A DNA stretch of 11,103 nucleotides, taken from assembly GCA_013375405.1 (NCBI GenBank), contig JABXJU010000138.1, forward strand, positions 1 through 11,103, in the 5' to 3' direction. The stretch comes from Candidatus Helarchaeota archaeon (GTDB lineage: Archaea > Asgardarchaeota > Lokiarchaeia > Helarchaeales > HEL-GB-A). Under the pieces are notes generated by a model. It was given only the letters and a program-made list of their open reading frames with translations, was not told the DNA's origin and ran no database searches. Both the position numbers and the translations under genes were made by a program. Shown here piece by piece: positions 1-6,635 of this stretch. Each line of letters opens with the position of its first letter. The stretch's first letter is position 1.

Positions 1-96
1 AAACATTTAATAATGTATTTCAAGAAAAAGTACCGACGAAAAAATAACTACGAAATTTCAGACTGGGAAAAAAAAAGGAGAATTAATAAAAAAAAG

Positions 97-364
97 TTAT
101 TGGTCTTGAGTTAAGAGCTCATCAGCGATTGAAAGCCTCGTGCTAAAGCTTTTAAATTAATTTCTAGTGCTTTTTTAGGGACAGAAGATTCTACGGTTTT
201 TTTTGCACTTTCACGAGAAATAAGTTTAATTATTGCAACTATAGCTCCAAACATAGTCACATTGGCGACTACTGGGAATTTAAATTCTTCTCCTGCAATT
301 TGTGTAGCTAGAATATCGTATAATTTCTGGCCTTTTTTGCGTGGTATTTGGAAACGGCCATAGG
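97..364 (-). pseudogene. Decayed korC paralogue, C-terminal half only
   Basis: Read on the minus strand, this stretch matches residues ~96-185 of the intact KorC encoded at 2775-3338. Over the central 67 residues only about six differ. Two single-base losses break the frame: one in the T6 run at 333-338 (A-run on the coding strand) and one at about 130-131. If the second base is restored, the frame runs on as IADELLTQDQ and stops at 97-99, matching the KorC end IADELLAQEQ. The N-terminal half with the GxGGQG motif is absent, and what lies upstream on this strand is unrelated. By eye the nucleotide identity is roughly 88% with many synonymous changes, so the copy was probably a working paralogue before it decayed. 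As it stands, an open frame of 106 codons can be read (111-431), but its ends are artefacts of the frameshifts and of non-homologous flanks. Confidence 0.85.
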
Positions 365-388
365 TAATAATACTGATTATAGGAATAA

Positions 389-396
389 TTTTTATA
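389..396 (+). promoter_or_regulatory. Candidate TATA box for korDABC
   Basis: TTTTTATA lies in a purine/A-rich context. A start about 25 bp downstream (near 418) would give a short leader holding the Shine-Dalgarno site at 433-440. This is a by-eye match in AT-rich DNA. A second weak candidate, TTTTATTG, sits at about 419-426. Confidence 0.3.
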
Positions 397-432
397 GAGT
401 TTGAACATAAGTAGTTTGTTTTATTGAGCAAT

Positions 433-440
433 GAGGTGAT
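433..440 (+). promoter_or_regulatory. Strong Shine-Dalgarno site upstream of korD
   Basis: GAGGTGAT is an eight-base match to the anti-Shine-Dalgarno sequence. It is 40 nt from the first standard start codon (GTG at 480) but has ideal 7-nt spacing to an ATA codon at 444, in frame with korD. This bears on where korD really starts. Confidence 0.55.
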
Positions 441-479
441 TTTATACCAATACTTTATGAAGATACTAAGAAAAGTAAA

Positions 480-701
480 GTGCTTATGTTACAATTCGAT
501 AGATGCCACGGCTGTGGACTTTGTATCGAAGTTTGTCCCAAAGAAATATTAGATGAAGGAAAAACATTAAATTCGAGAACTCAATATCCACCCATTTATA
601 AAGCGGATAGCGTATGTAGTTTTTGTAGATCATGTGAACTGGTATGTCCCGATTTTGCAATATATGTAGCAAATATTACGGAGGAAATGAAAAATGAGTA
701 A
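480..701 (+). CDS. korD: 2-oxoacid:ferredoxin oxidoreductase, delta (ferredoxin-like) subunit
   Basis: This small ferredoxin-type subunit would carry electrons from the TPP catalytic site to external ferredoxin in a cytosolic KorABCD complex. Two complete [4Fe-4S] motifs are visible, CHGCGLCIEVCP and CSFCRSCELVCP, each CX2CX2CX3CP, giving eight cysteines in 73 residues, as usual for the family. It is the first gene of the operon, and its 3' end overlaps korA by 8 bp. The start given is GTG at 480 (ATG at 486 is the alternative), but neither has a Shine-Dalgarno site nearby. The frame is open back to 435. The strong site at 433-440 points to an ATA codon at 444, which would add twelve residues reading xPILYEDTKKSK before the listed start. 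The family call is firm; the start is not. Confidence 0.88.
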   Translation: MLMLQFDRCHGCGLCIEVCPKEILDEGKTLNSRTQYPPIYKADSVCSFCRSCELVCPDFAIYVANITEEMKNE

Positions 702-1908
702 ATTAGTAACCCCTTTAAAGGAAGAAGATGACTATTTTTTTCAAAAGAGTGTAATGACAGGCACTCATTTGATGATGGGCAATAGTGCGATGGTCGAGGG
801 TTGTCTAGCTGCAGGTTGCCGCTTCTTTGCGGGATATCCAATAACCCCTCAAAATGAAGTTCCAGAACGGATGAGCCAACGATTGCCTGAGGTCGGTGGT
901 GTATATATGCAGATGGAAGATGAGATTGGCAGCATTTCGGCGGTAACAGGCGCATGTTTAGGCGGATTAAAAGCCATGACTTCAACATCAGGACCAGGAT
1001 TTTCGCTTATGCAAGAAACTATGAGTTTAGCAGCTTTAGAGGAATTACCTATTGTGGTTGGAGAGGTTCAACGTGTCGGTCCCGGATCAGGAATCGTAAG
1101 CTTGCCAACCCATGGAGATGTGACTCAATTCAAACGTGGTGGAAATGGAGATTATGAAATTATTACAGTGGCCCCAAATTCTGCGCAAGAATTATTTGAT
1201 CTATCAATCGAAGCATTTAATTTAGCTGAAATATGGAGGAATCCTGTTATAATAATGTCAGATGCTTGGTTGGGTCATATCCACGAAAAGGTGGTCATTC
1301 CACCAGCAGATGAGATTAAGAAACGAATTGTTCCAAGGAAGAGATATGCACCTGATGAAAAGTTAAAATTGTGCTATACGAAAGCCAATGCAGATTTTAC
1401 AGAATTTGATATACCACCACTTCCGCTGATGGGTACAACCCAGTTTCCGATGTGGATGCCAACAATTACACATACTAAAACGGCGTTTGGTACCGAGGAA
1501 ATTAACGTAGCAGAAGACTGTATTATGACTTTAAATTATAAAATTACTAAGAATGAAGCGAAAATTGCTAAGACAGAAGAATTCTTTTTGGATGATTGTG
1601 ATATCTTAGTTATTGCCTACGGTCTTACAAGTAGAACAGCGCTGGAAGCCGTGAATATGGCACGCGCAGAAGGAATTAAGACAGGATTGTTGCGTTTAAT
1701 TACCGTGTGGCCCACTGCGGTCACGGCAATTCGAAAAGCTAGTCAAGCTGTGAAAACAATCGTAATGCCTGAAATGAACCTAGGGCAAATTGCGGGAGAA
1801 GTGGAACGAATCTCACTTAAAGAAGGAGTTCCCGTGCATTTATTATCATGGACCGCTCATCTTCATGAACCAGAAGAAATTCTAAGTAAAATTAAGGAGG
1901 TAGCCTAA
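694..1908 (+). CDS. korA: 2-oxoacid (2-oxoglutarate):ferredoxin oxidoreductase, alpha subunit
   Basis: The alpha subunit forms the substrate/TPP pyrimidine-side half of the active site in enzymes that oxidatively decarboxylate a 2-oxoacid to acyl-CoA with ferredoxin, or run the reverse carboxylation. The family signatures are in order: GNSAMVEGCLAAGC, YPITPQ (residues ~49-54), QMEDEIGSISAVTGA, TSTSGPGFSLMQE, and a GDVTQFKRGGNGDYE stretch typical of KorA-type alpha subunits. The C-terminal third contains the transketolase-C-like domain (DILVIAYG, LLRLITVWP). At 404 residues it is slightly long for a KorA without a fused gamma domain, with about 20 extra N-terminal residues. ATG 694 is set by GGAGG at 680-684 with 9-nt spacing. 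It overlaps korD by 8 bp and abuts korB. 2-Oxoglutarate is the best guess for the substrate, but branched-chain 2-oxoacids cannot be excluded from motifs alone. Confidence 0.93.
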   Translation: MSKLVTPLKEEDDYFFQKSVMTGTHLMMGNSAMVEGCLAAGCRFFAGYPITPQNEVPERMSQRLPEVGGVYMQMEDEIGSISAVTGACLGGLKAMTSTSGPGFSLMQETMSLAALEELPIVVGEVQRVGPGSGIVSLPTHGDVTQFKRGGNGDYEIITVAPNSAQELFDLSIEAFNLAEIWRNPVIIMSDAWLGHIHEKVVIPPADEIKKRIVPRKRYAPDEKLKLCYTKANADFTEFDIPPLPLMGTTQFPMWMPTITHTKTAFGTEEINVAEDCIMTLNYKITKNEAKIAKTEEFFLDDCDILVIAYGLTSRTALEAVNMARAEGIKTGLLRLITVWPTAVTAIRKASQAVKTIVMPEMNLGQIAGEVERISLKEGVPVHLLSWTAHLHEPEEILSKIKEVA

Positions 1909-2778
1909 GTGTCAATGTTTCCATCTATACCCAAGGCGGAAAAACCTGAACATGAATATGCCGATATGACCATGACTTATCGTATGATAAAGCTTCCCAT
2001 GCACTTGCTCTGTAGAGGATGTGGTTATGGGGCCATAGCACAGGCGTTCTGTCGAGTCTTTAAAGATGAAAAATTAGATCCGGTCAAGTATCCATTCTTA
2101 ATTGGAGTTGGCTGCTATTCACAGTTACCTATTATCCTTCCTGGTACTAGCTATATGACCCTTCATGGTAGAGGACCTGGGGTGGCTACAGGGCTTAAAC
2201 TAGCAAATCCACATTTGAAACCGATTTCAATCCAAGGGGATGGGGATGCTGTCTCTATAGGAACGAATCACTTGATTCACGCCGCGAGAAGAAATATAGA
2301 TATGGTTGTGGTGATGTTAAATAATAAAATCTACGGAATGACGGGCGGCCAAGCTGCACCTACGACTCCAACGGGCATGTATGCTACTACGAGTCCTTAC
2401 GGATATGAAGAAAATCCAATAGACGCTGTGGAATTAGTTAAAGCTGCAGGAGCTACTTACGTTGCCAGATGGACAACGGCTCATATGCGAGACTTTATAA
2501 AATCCGTTAAAACCGCGATAAAACACAAAGGATTTTCTTTTATTGAGATGCAGTCCCAATGCGTCACGTATTTTGGAAGAAAAAATAAAATGGCAGATCC
2601 TCGAGCCATTTTTCGATGGATTCGTGATAGCGCAGTAAAAATAGAGAAAGCAAAAAATATGAGTTCAGAGGAATTAAAAGGGAAATATCTCATTGGCGAA
2701 TTTGTGAAGGTTGAAAAACCCGAGCTAACCGATACAAAGTATAGAATGATTGACGATCTACGGAGTAAATCAAAATGA
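1909..2778 (+). CDS. korB: 2-oxoacid (2-oxoglutarate):ferredoxin oxidoreductase, beta subunit
   Basis: The beta subunit binds thiamine diphosphate and the internal [4Fe-4S] cluster. The TPP motif is seen as GDGD at 110-113 through NN at 138-139, followed by KIYGMTGGQAAPTTP. Cluster-ligand candidates are C35 and C38 in LLCRGCGYG (CPGCG in most relatives), C69 in GVGCYSQ, and the late cysteine in QSQCVTYFGRKN, a KorB-type ending. Length (289 aa) is normal. The GTG start at 1909 immediately follows the korA stop and has AAGGAGG at 1894-1900 with 8-nt spacing, so GTG is preferred over ATG at 1915. The gene ends in an ATGA overlap with korC. The R in place of P in CPGC is a mild oddity that leaves the cysteines intact. 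Confidence 0.93.
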   Translation: MSMFPSIPKAEKPEHEYADMTMTYRMIKLPMHLLCRGCGYGAIAQAFCRVFKDEKLDPVKYPFLIGVGCYSQLPIILPGTSYMTLHGRGPGVATGLKLANPHLKPISIQGDGDAVSIGTNHLIHAARRNIDMVVVMLNNKIYGMTGGQAAPTTPTGMYATTSPYGYEENPIDAVELVKAAGATYVARWTTAHMRDFIKSVKTAIKHKGFSFIEMQSQCVTYFGRKNKMADPRAIFRWIRDSAVKIEKAKNMSSEELKGKYLIGEFVKVEKPELTDTKYRMIDDLRSKSK

Positions 2779-3338
2779 CAAGGACAGAAATGAAGTTTGT
2801 CGGATATGGTGGGCAAGGTATAATTACTATGTCCAAACTTATAGCTAAAGGCGCATTATTATACGACGGAAAGGAAGTCGCTCAGACGGAAGCCTATGGA
2901 GCGGCAGCCCGAGGGGGAGTTTGTTGGGCGGAAGTGATTATCTCTGATAAAAAAATTGATTACCCACGTGCAATGTCTATTCAATATCTAATAGTTTTAA
3001 CTAAAATGGGAGCAGATGCATATAAAGGAAAAGTTACAAAGGATGGTATCATTTTTCGAGACCCCTTGACTGTTCCGAAATATCGAGCAAAAAAAACCCA
3101 AAAATTATACGATATTCCAGCTACACAAATTGCAAGAGAAGAGTTTAAATTCCCAGTCGTTGCCAATGTGATTATGTTTGGCGCAATTGTTGCGATTACG
3201 AAATTAATTTCTCGAGAAAGTGCCAAAAAAACCGTAGAATCTTCAGTCCCTAAAAAAGCACTAGAAATCAATTATAAAGCGTTAGAACGTGGCTTTCAAA
3301 TCGCGGACGAACTCCTCGCGCAGGAGCAATCATCCTAA
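2775..3338 (+). CDS. korC: 2-oxoacid (2-oxoglutarate):ferredoxin oxidoreductase, gamma subunit
   Basis: The gamma subunit completes the KorABCD complex and in this superfamily forms the CoA-binding/interdomain part. Family marks are VGYGGQGIITMSKLIAKGA at residues 9-27 and QTEAYGAAARGGVCWAEVI at 37-55, followed by the usual alpha/beta domain to residue 187, a normal length. The ATG shares bases with the korB stop (ATGA), and GGAG at 2762-2765 gives 9-nt spacing, so translation is probably coupled. It is the last gene of the operon and is followed at once by an oligo-T run. Residues ~96-185 have a highly similar but frameshifted copy on the opposite strand at 97-364. Confidence 0.93.
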   Translation: MTRTEMKFVGYGGQGIITMSKLIAKGALLYDGKEVAQTEAYGAAARGGVCWAEVIISDKKIDYPRAMSIQYLIVLTKMGADAYKGKVTKDGIIFRDPLTVPKYRAKKTQKLYDIPATQIAREEFKFPVVANVIMFGAIVAITKLISRESAKKTVESSVPKKALEINYKALERGFQIADELLAQEQSS

Positions 3339-3346
3339 TTTTTTTT
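3339..3346 (+). terminator. Oligo-T terminator of korDABC
   Basis: Eight consecutive T residues begin directly after the korC stop codon, followed by another T-rich stretch (ATTTTC). There is no hairpin, which fits archaeal U-tract termination. Confidence 0.55.
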
Positions 3347-3355
3347 ATTTTCATT

Positions 3356-3373
3356 AAAAAAGATTAAAAAAAA
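3356..3373 (-). terminator. Oligo-T terminator of the condensing-enzyme gene
   Basis: Read on the minus strand, T8 (3373-3366) and T6 (3361-3356) follow the stop codon of the convergent gene by about 28 nt. With the plus-strand T-run next to it, the 63-bp gap works as a two-way termination zone. Confidence 0.5.
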
Positions 3374-3401
3374 GAAATATTGAAGAATTTAAACAATTTC
3401 T

Positions 3402-4727
3402 TTATTTATTCAGCACTTCATTCGCTATTTCTAGGACTTCTTCCATGGTTAGAGCCATGCGACGCATATAACTATAATATTCCTGGACGAATTTTTCTTT
3501 AATTGCTTGTTTTTCCGACTCACGCCTCTCTTGTTTGTCTTTAACTTTTAAAACGATTTTCCGTAACTGTTCTTTATTGGGTTTGATGCCATGGGGTTCC
3601 AAGACTTCTTCCAATACGACCGCCGTCCCGCTAAATTTACCAAAGGCGAACTGTGATTCTCGTCCGAGTAATTGATGGGGTATTATTTCGTATATATGGG
3701 GATGTGCTAAAACTCCGTGGGCATGAATACCACTCTCATGCCGGAAGGCATTCATTCCAGCTATTGGTTTATTCACAGGAATGGGAACTCCAGCGTATCT
3801 TGAAACTTTCTCACAAGCTTCTATCAGCTTATCAAATTTGATTTGACGGAGTTTCATTCCATAGAGTACCCGCATTGCGACGATGACCTCTTCAATGGGG
3901 GTGTTACCACAACGCTCACCAATACCGAGAATAGTCCCTTGTGCCGCAGGAGCACCAGCTTCTAAACAGGATAAAGTGTTAGCCACAGCCAAACCGAGAT
4001 CGTTATGAAAGTGCATTCCAAGAGAAATTCCTTCCAATTGAGATGAAACTGTCTTGTAAAACCAAGCGGCGGATTTCGGAGTAAACACTCCTGTCGTATC
4101 TGAGATGCCCGTACCCATCCATTTAGCACCAGCCCGCTCATTGACGGTTTTGATAATTTTAACAAAATAGTCGGTACTACTGCGAGATATGTCCTCCATT
4201 CCAAAGACAATTCCTAATCCATGGTCTGTGGCGTAATCGAGCATTTCTAGGTACATGTCAATGTTTGTGTCAGGGGTCAAACCCATTTTAACACGGATGT
4301 GGTATTCACTGCAACTTGTGAATAAATCGACCGCCCGGGCATCAGATCGCAGGGCAGCATCGATATCATTCTTATTAGCACGAGCCATCACAAAGCATAA
4401 TGCGTTTGGCGCGTTTTCCGTGATCAACTTGCAAGATCGTTCCTCTTCTTTGGAGACACCTGGGTAGCCTACTTCGATGAGCGTTATCCCAGAAGCCGCG
4501 ATAGTTTGGACAATATCTACTTTCTGTTCGGGTGTGAAGACAACTCCAACCTGCTGCTCTCCATCACGACAGGTCGTATCAGCAAAATTGATGTTTGATG
4601 AAAAGTTGAATTGTTTGGTTACTTCTTCAATTTCAACATTATAATGGTGAGCCCAGCCTTTCTCATAGGGTTCACGATAACTTTCCTCTAATAACTTCAG
4701 ATAGCGCTGTAAATTTATTTTTACCAA
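3402..4727 (-). CDS. Homocitrate / Re-citrate / 2-isopropylmalate synthase family enzyme (DRE-TIM)
   Basis: This enzyme condenses acetyl-CoA with a 2-oxoacid in the cytosol. The metal-dependent DRE-TIM barrel is complete: DTTCRDGEQ at residues 50-58 (R54, D55 and E57 being the signature), GISDTTG at 207-213, HFHND at 239-243 with the two metal-ligand histidines, GIGERCGN at 268-275, and HESGIHAHG at 330-338. Cys replaces the usual Leu in DTTLRD. About 45 residues precede the barrel. The C-terminus, a helical region of ~60 residues, lacks the LeuA regulatory domain, arguing against a leucine-inhibited isopropylmalate synthase. Homocitrate synthase, Re-citrate synthase and citramalate synthase all remain possible; the kor operon next door points weakly to the 2-oxoglutarate/citrate node. 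The TTG start at 4727 has GGAGG at 4736-4740 with 8-nt spacing. No AksA, LysW or LeuCD genes lie nearby to settle the substrate. Confidence 0.85.
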   Translation of the reverse strand: MVKINLQRYLKLLEESYREPYEKGWAHHYNVEIEEVTKQFNFSSNINFADTTCRDGEQQVGVVFTPEQKVDIVQTIAASGITLIEVGYPGVSKEEERSCKLITENAPNALCFVMARANKNDIDAALRSDARAVDLFTSCSEYHIRVKMGLTPDTNIDMYLEMLDYATDHGLGIVFGMEDISRSSTDYFVKIIKTVNERAGAKWMGTGISDTTGVFTPKSAAWFYKTVSSQLEGISLGMHFHNDLGLAVANTLSCLEAGAPAAQGTILGIGERCGNTPIEEVIVAMRVLYGMKLRQIKFDKLIEACEKVSRYAGVPIPVNKPIAGMNAFRHESGIHAHGVLAHPHIYEIIPHQLLGRESQFAFGKFSGTAVVLEEVLEPHGIKPNKEQLRKIVLKVKDKQERRESEKQAIKEKFVQEYYSYMRRMALTMEEVLEIANEVLNK

Positions 4728-4735
4728 TCGTTAAA

Positions 4736-4772
4736 CCTCCAAATCATTAAATTTGGATTCTTTTACCTCCTT
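4736..4772 (-). promoter_or_regulatory. Tandem Shine-Dalgarno sites in the leader of the condensing-enzyme gene
   Basis: On the minus strand AAGGAGG (4772-4766) and GGAGG (4740-4736) lie 30 nt apart. The inner site serves the TTG start at 4727. The outer, stronger site has no properly spaced start codon. Between them begins an eight-codon frame, ATG at 4747 reading MIWRFNDW, whose TGG-TAA end overlaps the TTG start in another frame. A candidate promoter is TTAAAAAA at about 4813-4822. Confidence 0.35.
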
Positions 4773-4876
4773 CTGAAGTAAAAACTTGATATTAATGTAA
4801 CACAAGAATTTGTTTTTTTAACTTTCTATTCGTGACGCGGAGTATGATAGGTTCTCTTTTTAAAAAGAAGTTAATT

Positions 4877-5119
4877 TCAAGGGAGAGTTATTTTTATTGC
4901 ATTATCAGGACAGACTTCAACACATTTTCCACAATTATTGCATAAAATTGGGAAGGCCACAAAGATTTTAAACTCTGTTGGTTCTTCACCAGGCGCTGGA
5001 ATATGTTTTTGAGTATAACCCAATAGATTATAGGGACAAGCTTTCACACACCGGATCCCACACTCCAAGGGCCCCCGGCATAATTTCCTTCTTATTTTAA
5101 TCTTCATGCGGGGTTGCAT
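4877..5119 (-). CDS. Two-cluster [4Fe-4S] ferredoxin-like protein
   Basis: This is an 80-residue small electron carrier with eight cysteines in two groups. The second group, CNNCGKCVEVCP (C60, C63, C66, C70), is a canonical CX2CX2CX3CP motif. The first, C14, C20, C24 and C28 in CRGPLECGIRCVKACP, has CX5CX3CX3CP spacing, so that cluster's loop is unusual. The segment between them (residues ~30-58) is longer than in minimal clostridial ferredoxins. It may serve the neighbouring 384-aa protein or the condensing-enzyme region, all on the same strand, but the sequence names no partner. ATG 5119 has no Shine-Dalgarno site but lies about 25 bp from a TATA-like box, so a leaderless transcript is likely. 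ATG 5107 (residue 5) is the alternative start. Confidence 0.82.
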   Translation of the reverse strand: MQPRMKIKIRRKLCRGPLECGIRCVKACPYNLLGYTQKHIPAPGEEPTEFKIFVAFPILCNNCGKCVEVCPDNAIKITLP

Positions 5120-5140
5120 ATTTATGAATTCAATAAGGAA

Positions 5141-5149
5141 TTTAAAAAA
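5141..5149 (-). promoter_or_regulatory. TATA-like box for the ferredoxin gene
   Basis: TTTTTTAAA on the minus strand is centred about 25 bp before the ATG at 5119, the spacing expected for a leaderless archaeal transcript. This fits the missing Shine-Dalgarno site. An imperfect palindrome, ACAAAT-GA-ATTTGT (5162-5175), sits just upstream. Confidence 0.4.
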
Positions 5150-5189
5150 GTTAGGTATACTACAAATGAATTTGTTAATCAGTTGAAGG

Positions 5190-6344
5190 TCATTTGATGA
5201 ATTTCGTTGTGCGCCCTACACCAGTGGAAACAATATGAGCCTGATCAATTTTTTCTTCGACGGGTGTCTCGTGCGTGACATTTAAAAAGACGCCTTCTAG
5301 AAGTTCCTCCTCAGTAAGCCCTAAATTTTTGGATTGGATCCACTCGCCAGGAGGGTATTTTGGATCAAATCGATGGTCGGGGTCTTTTTTATTCTTTACA
5401 TTTGGAAATTCGCAATTTAAGGTCTGTACCGGGTATGGGACTCCTTTGGCTATTTTCTCGGTTTGATACCATTCCCAAATATGTGGTAGACGACTTTTAA
5501 TTGACTCCCGGTTCTTTTCTTCAAATGGAGAGATGTATAAATGGCCTTCTGTTGCTAATCCGGCTACTTTTTTACTAAATTCACTCCGTCCTTGATACAT
5601 AAATGCATTTAACATCGAAGGCCATGGAATTAGGGCAAACGCGAAATCAGGTAACCCATAAAGTGCTTTTGCTGCCCAACCATCATAGCCCTGAGCTATA
5701 TTTTCAAAAGAACTGGGTTCATAAAGTAGATTCAGGGCAAACGTCTCATAAGCGTTAATTACATTATAACCAGCGTTCGCCCATTGTGGGGTGCGTTCAT
5801 TACGAATATCTTTAAAAACATCGATTAATCGAAGACTTGATTTACGAAGGTCTTTAATCCGTTGGGGAATTTCCTTTAACTTATAACCTATTTTCATGTG
5901 GCGGCGATCTAACAATTCATCATCAGGTTGTATGAACCACCAATCCACTGGGAGCCCATTTTCCAAATGGCCATTCAGTAAAGCAAAGACTTCCTGCGTA
6001 TCATGTTTAAGGATGATATAAGTTAAATCAACTGATTCTCCTGCAAATAACTTCGAAGCACCTTGCAATAAATCCGCCCGAATTGCTACATTCGGAAGGA
6101 TTAGGATATAGGAAAGAATTTTTTCTGGTGCTTTGAGCTTCCCACCTATTACATCTTCTGAAGTACGAATGGATTCGTTGAATCGCGTTTCAAAAAAATC
6201 GTAGCATCCTTTTTGGGAATCAAGATTGAATTGATGAAATACCTCCCAGCCAAATGTTTGATAAATCCTCCATGTATTGTTATATAACGGCATATAAGGC
6301 TTGAATCGAACATCCTCTGGGATCTCGCCATAACTATAAACCAT
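5190..6344 (-). CDS. Uncharacterised 384-aa soluble protein
   Basis: I do not recognise this family. The protein is rich in aromatic residues (WWFIQPDDELLD, TWRIYQTFGWEVFHQ) with no signal peptide, no convincing membrane segment and only two cysteines, so it is probably cytosolic and not a cluster protein. The C-terminal ~60 residues, from RFDPKYPPGEW through ETPVEEKID to STGVGR, form a compact conserved module: an independent remnant at 8811-8999 keeps about 29 of 54 residues of it. ATG 6344 follows a GGGAAG-type Shine-Dalgarno site, with a TATA-like box at 6383-6392. It lies 70 bp upstream of the ferredoxin gene on the same strand, so read-through is possible although the ferredoxin seems to have its own promoter. 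A redox or ligand-binding role with the ferredoxin is only a guess. Confidence 0.75.
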   Translation of the reverse strand: MVYSYGEIPEDVRFKPYMPLYNNTWRIYQTFGWEVFHQFNLDSQKGCYDFFETRFNESIRTSEDVIGGKLKAPEKILSYILILPNVAIRADLLQGASKLFAGESVDLTYIILKHDTQEVFALLNGHLENGLPVDWWFIQPDDELLDRRHMKIGYKLKEIPQRIKDLRKSSLRLIDVFKDIRNERTPQWANAGYNVINAYETFALNLLYEPSSFENIAQGYDGWAAKALYGLPDFAFALIPWPSMLNAFMYQGRSEFSKKVAGLATEGHLYISPFEEKNRESIKSRLPHIWEWYQTEKIAKGVPYPVQTLNCEFPNVKNKKDPDHRFDPKYPPGEWIQSKNLGLTEEELLEGVFLNVTHETPVEEKIDQAHIVSTGVGRTTKFIK

Positions 6345-6382
6345 TTTTTCTTCCCTTCTTTAAATTTCTTTATTCTACACTA

Positions 6383-6392
6383 TCTATAAAAG
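6383..6392 (-). promoter_or_regulatory. TATA-like box for the 384-aa protein gene
   Basis: CTTTTATAGA on the minus strand would place transcription start near 6360. That leaves a leader of about 16 nt containing the GAAGGGAAG ribosome-binding region before ATG 6344. Confidence 0.4.
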
Positions 6393-6576
6393 AATTTTTC
6401 CTATAAGAAAGATAAAAAAAAAGGGTGATGCTCCTGAATCACATTATATCTTCTTTTCAGCATTAATTATTTGTCGAAAAAATTCTAGTATTTACATCGA
6501 TGTGATAAAAAAATGGAAAGAATTTAATAGCCCCGTGAAAATCTTGCCATAAAAATGGAAATGCCAAATTACTAAG

Positions 6577-6583
6577 CTATAAA
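6577..6583 (+). promoter_or_regulatory. TATA box for the roadblock-like gene
   Basis: CTATAAA is centred about 25 bp before 6605. Initiation there would either give a leaderless ATG at 6606 or a 30-nt leader with GGTGA at 6624-6628 spaced 7 nt from ATG 6636. The rest of the 261-bp divergent gap (6345-6605) holds a 10-bp palindrome at 6494-6503 and nothing gene-like. Confidence 0.45.
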
Positions 6584-6635
6584 GGCAGCTCTCGACTGGA
6601 TAATCATGAAAGCACACATATGTGGTGAAATATAT

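Noticed and set aside
1..114. Open plus-strand frame from the left edge with ATG at 13, very rich in Lys/Arg/Asn, ending TAA at 112-114
   Set aside because: Only 33 codons from ATG, low-complexity, no Shine-Dalgarno site, and its end is antisense to the korC remnant. It could be the tail of a gene from the left but there is no positive evidence.
111..431. 106-codon minus-strand frame as a real gene
   Set aside because: It is a frameshifted KorC fragment with non-homologous ends at both sides; treated as a pseudogene.
484..988. Minus-strand frames opposite korD and korA
   Set aside because: Antisense to two clearly conserved genes, with no family features.
3653..4467. Plus-strand frames of 62 and 70 codons inside the condensing-enzyme gene
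   Set aside because: Shadows of a fully conserved enzyme on the other strand; no own motifs or ribosome sites.
4857..4868. CTTTTTAAAAAG palindrome after the ferredoxin stop codon as a hairpin terminator
   Set aside because: It has no loop and is pure A/T apart from its ends; more likely a T-tract terminator or chance than a structured element.
6425..6442. Hairpin GTGAT...ATCAC in the divergent promoter gap as a riboswitch or terminator
   Set aside because: The stem is only 5 bp with an 8-nt loop and no conserved context.
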